Shown here one piece after another: positions 62,098 through 64,000 of a stretch of DNA of 64,000 bases. The notes beneath the pieces were generated by a model. The model ran no database searches. It had not been told where the DNA came from and worked only from the letters and a program-made list of their open reading frames with translations. The translations under genes were made by a program, and so were the position numbers. This stretch comes from Paraburkholderia nodosa (lineage in GTDB: Bacteria; Pseudomonadota; Gammaproteobacteria; Burkholderiales; Burkholderiaceae), in contig NZ_MCNV01000016.1 of the NCBI RefSeq assembly GCF_001718195.1, forward strand, positions 1 through 64,000, read 5' to 3'. How positions within the stretch are numbered: position 1 is the stretch's first letter; the number at the start of each line of letters is the position of its first letter.

Positions 62098-64000
62098 ATG
62101 AAACTCTTCTATCTCTTGCTGTCGTCGTCGTTGTTCCTCGCGGCGTGCGGCGGCGGCTCCGGAAGCTCCGGTGCGAATGCAACCAATGCCTCGGCCACGG
62201 CACAAAGCGCGAGTGACGCGACTGCCATGGACGCCACCGCAAATGCGGCCACCACCACGCGCGGCACACTGCACTGCGGCTCCGCCGTGAAATCGAGCGC
62301 GGGCTCCAGCAGCGAACTGGTGAGCGTCGATACGCCGACCACGCAGAGCGGCCGTGTCTTCGCCTCGGGCGCGGCATTTCCCCTCGCGTTCACCACCAAC
62401 GCGCCCGCGGCCGACACCGTGAACTGGTCGATCAGCGACCATCTCGGCAAGGTGGTCACGAGCGGCAGCCTGCGCGTGACGGCAGGCCCGGTGACGACCA
62501 CGCTGAGCTGCTCGTCGACGCTCGCGGGCTACTTTGCCGTGACCGCCAAGCTCGCGACCGCCGGCGGTCAACTCCCCGAACTGGGCACCCGCCCCGCCGG
62601 TACCGCGACCTTCGGCGTGCTGCCCAATCTGGCCGGCATCGTGCCGACTGTGACGTATTCGCATCAGGACCTGCACCGCTTCGGCATGCAAGGCGAAGAC
62701 GACAACACTTCGGTGCTCTCCTCGCTCGGCATCTCGTGGACGTACGACCACCGCGAGCTGTACAACATGGAGCCGAACGGCCCCAACACCTTCAACCCGA
62801 ACGTCAACAATCTCGACCCGTTCTACAACACGGGCAACGTGATGCGGCTCGTGCGTCTGGACGGCATTCCCGCCTGGGCGAGCCCGACCGGCGCGTTCGA
62901 GGACGAAGCCCTTCCGCCGAGTAACCTCTCGTACTACCAGAACTACATGAGCCGGATCGGTACGGAGTCGAACCTCATTCGGACGGCTTATTTTCCGAAG
63001 CAGGCGTCGAACTACTACCAGCTCACCTGGGAACCGGACGCCCAATGGCAAGGCAACAACACGCAATTCGTGCAGCTCTATCAGGCCGTCTATCAAGGTA
63101 TTCACTCGACCGACCCGCACGCAGTCGTGATGGGGCCGACCGATACGGCGCCGTCCGGCACGGCCGATCACCTCAAGGCCCTCGCGCCGCTCGGCTACGC
63201 GCAGGACATCGACGGCGTGACGACGCACGGCTACTACGACATCAACGGCAGCTCGCCTTCGTTCCCGCCCGAGCGTCAGGAAACCGATCCGGCCAACGCG
63301 TCCGGCTCGCTGATGGGACAAATGCGCGCGCTGCGCAGCGAAATGGCGGCTGACTACAAGCCGGGCACGAAGCTGTTCAGCACGGAGCTTGGCATCAGCT
63401 ACGACAACGGTTCGTCGTACGGTCCCAACTATCCGACCGGCAATATCCTGTACGCGCAAGGCGCAGTGGTGGCGCGCAGCCACCTGATCATTCTGGGCGA
63501 AGGCGCCGATCAAACCTGGATCTTCTACGGTGCCGACTTCCCGGGCCTCGTGGGCTACGGCACGTTCTTCGATCTCGCCGACGCACAGGGTCAGTATGGC
63601 GCGCAGAACATCAGCCCGAAGCCCGCGGCCATGTCCGTCGCGGCCATGACGCGTATTCTCGACGGCACCAACACGCTCGGTCCGGTGAAGAAGACCCCCT
63701 CGGGCGTCTACGCCTACGCGTTCCAGCAGCTCAACAACGGCGCGGTCATCACGGCCTTGTGGACGCACAACAACAGTGTGTGGAGCGCGAGCGCCGGCTA
63801 CAGCTCGACCTATAGCGTGGGCTACAGCCTCGCGGTGGATGCACCCGGCACGAGCGGCACGGTCACCGTGCTCGATGAAATGGGCAATCCGACCACGAAG
63901 AGCTACACCAACGGCAAGGTCGCGCTGAGCCTGACCGAGTCGCCGGTGTATGTGATTTCGCAGAACGCTTCGGTGGCGAGCGCCAATGCGACGCTGCCCA
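62098..64000 (+). CDS. Lipoprotein glycoside hydrolase, 3' end outside window
   Basis: The gene runs beyond the right edge; 634 codons are visible. An N-terminal lipoprotein signal (LLLSSSLFLAACGGGS) predicts lipid attachment at Cys17. A beta-sandwich-like region follows (residues about 60-180), then a clan GH-A-like catalytic barrel: acid/base Glu candidate in YYQLTWEPDAQW and nucleophile candidate in LFSTELGISYDN; HGYYDI also fits. This is similar to GH39-type enzymes acting on surface polysaccharides. No Shine-Dalgarno is evident before the ATG. Confidence 0.8.
   Translation, partial: MKLFYLLLSSSLFLAACGGGSGSSGANATNASATAQSASDATAMDATANAATTTRGTLHCGSAVKSSAGSSSELVSVDTPTTQSGRVFASGAAFPLAFTTNAPAADTVNWSISDHLGKVVTSGSLRVTAGPVTTTLSCSSTLAGYFAVTAKLATAGGQLPELGTRPAGTATFGVLPNLAGIVPTVTYSHQDLHRFGMQGEDDNTSVLSSLGISWTYDHRELYNMEPNGPNTFNPNVNNLDPFYNTGNVMRLVRLDGIPAWASPTGAFEDEALPPSNLSYYQNYMSRIGTESNLIRTAYFPKQASNYYQLTWEPDAQWQGNNTQFVQLYQAVYQGIHSTDPHAVVMGPTDTAPSGTADHLKALAPLGYAQDIDGVTTHGYYDINGSSPSFPPERQETDPANASGSLMGQMRALRSEMAADYKPGTKLFSTELGISYDNGSSYGPNYPTGNILYAQGAVVARSHLIILGEGADQTWIFYGADFPGLVGYGTFFDLADAQGQYGAQNISPKPAAMSVAAMTRILDGTNTLGPVKKTPSGVYAYAFQQLNNGAVITALWTHNNSVWSASAGYSSTYSVGYSLAVDAPGTSGTVTVLDEMGNPTTKSYTNGKVALSLTESPVYVISQNASVASANATLP

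Noticed and set aside
62044..63768. 574-codon minus-strand frame opposite the lipoprotein gene
   Set aside because: Antisense shadow of a gene with lipobox and catalytic motifs.
1..64000. CRISPR arrays, rRNA or tRNA genes
   Set aside because: No regularly spaced repeats and no conserved RNA motifs were found by reading both strands.

Overview
The window looks like an accessory region of a Burkholderia sensu lato genome (Paraburkholderia or Caballeronia type). The GC content is high, seven LysR-type regulators or remnants and six short-chain or extended dehydrogenases are present, and familiar beta-proteobacterial units occur: an OprB porin, an acetoacetate decarboxylase / hydroxybutyrate dehydrogenase / patatin operon, and an EF-G paralogue. 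I saw no rRNA, tRNA or CRISPR array. Gene decay is frequent: fragments of an MFS transporter, a winged-helix ATPase regulator, a VOC protein, a LuxR regulator, a DUF4863 lyase, two LysR genes, an IS5-type transposase, two tyrosine recombinases and an aconitase-family protein.

Layout. 0-3.6 kb: the start of an NRAMP metal transporter (minus strand), preceded by two tiny ORFs with good ribosome-binding sites and a long structured leader; it is divergent from an OprB-family porin. 3.9-12 kb: three minus-strand operons (SDR-MFS, hydrolase-SDR, SDR-GST) that share a 32-bp promoter box with T-N11-A half-sites, plus a LysR gene that probably controls them. 12-20.4 kb: XRE regulator/epimerase pair, ArsR/MFS pair, CBS-BON protein, LuxR regulator with a decayed paralogue, and a TSUP exporter. 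20.9-22.1 kb: a foreign-looking two-gene unit, a free-standing domain followed by the same domain fused to a papain-like cysteine protease. 24-31 kb: an ECF41-type sigma factor with candidate target promoters and a peroxide/redox gene set (OsmC/Ohr, carboxymuconolactone decarboxylase-like, cupin, FAD oxidoreductase) plus a bestrophin. 31-38.4 kb: LysR/SDR pair, YbhB-like protein, DedA-rhodanese fusion, peroxiredoxin-glutaredoxin hybrid and a LysR pseudogene. 39-46 kb: sparse genes, including an MBL hydrolase, an orphan flagellar hook gene with an overlapping unknown gene, and a LysR. 46-51 kb: transposase and recombinase remnants around the adc-bdhA-patatin operon. From 51.2 kb onward genes are densely packed and mostly intact: EF-G paralogue, TetR with its hydrolase, a two-component system split by GFA and cupin genes, LysR with an aldo/keto reductase, then decayed genes, an AT-rich gap and the start of a lipoprotein glycoside hydrolase that runs off the window.

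How the genes work together: most units are small regulator-target modules for electrophile, peroxide or xenobiotic handling (SDR, GST, AKR, hydrolases, peroxiredoxin, MFS efflux). The strongest candidates for something new are the NRAMP leader with its CxCxxC and His-rich mini-proteins, the shared LysR box regulon, the tandem-domain papain-like protease pair, and the ECF41 promoters.
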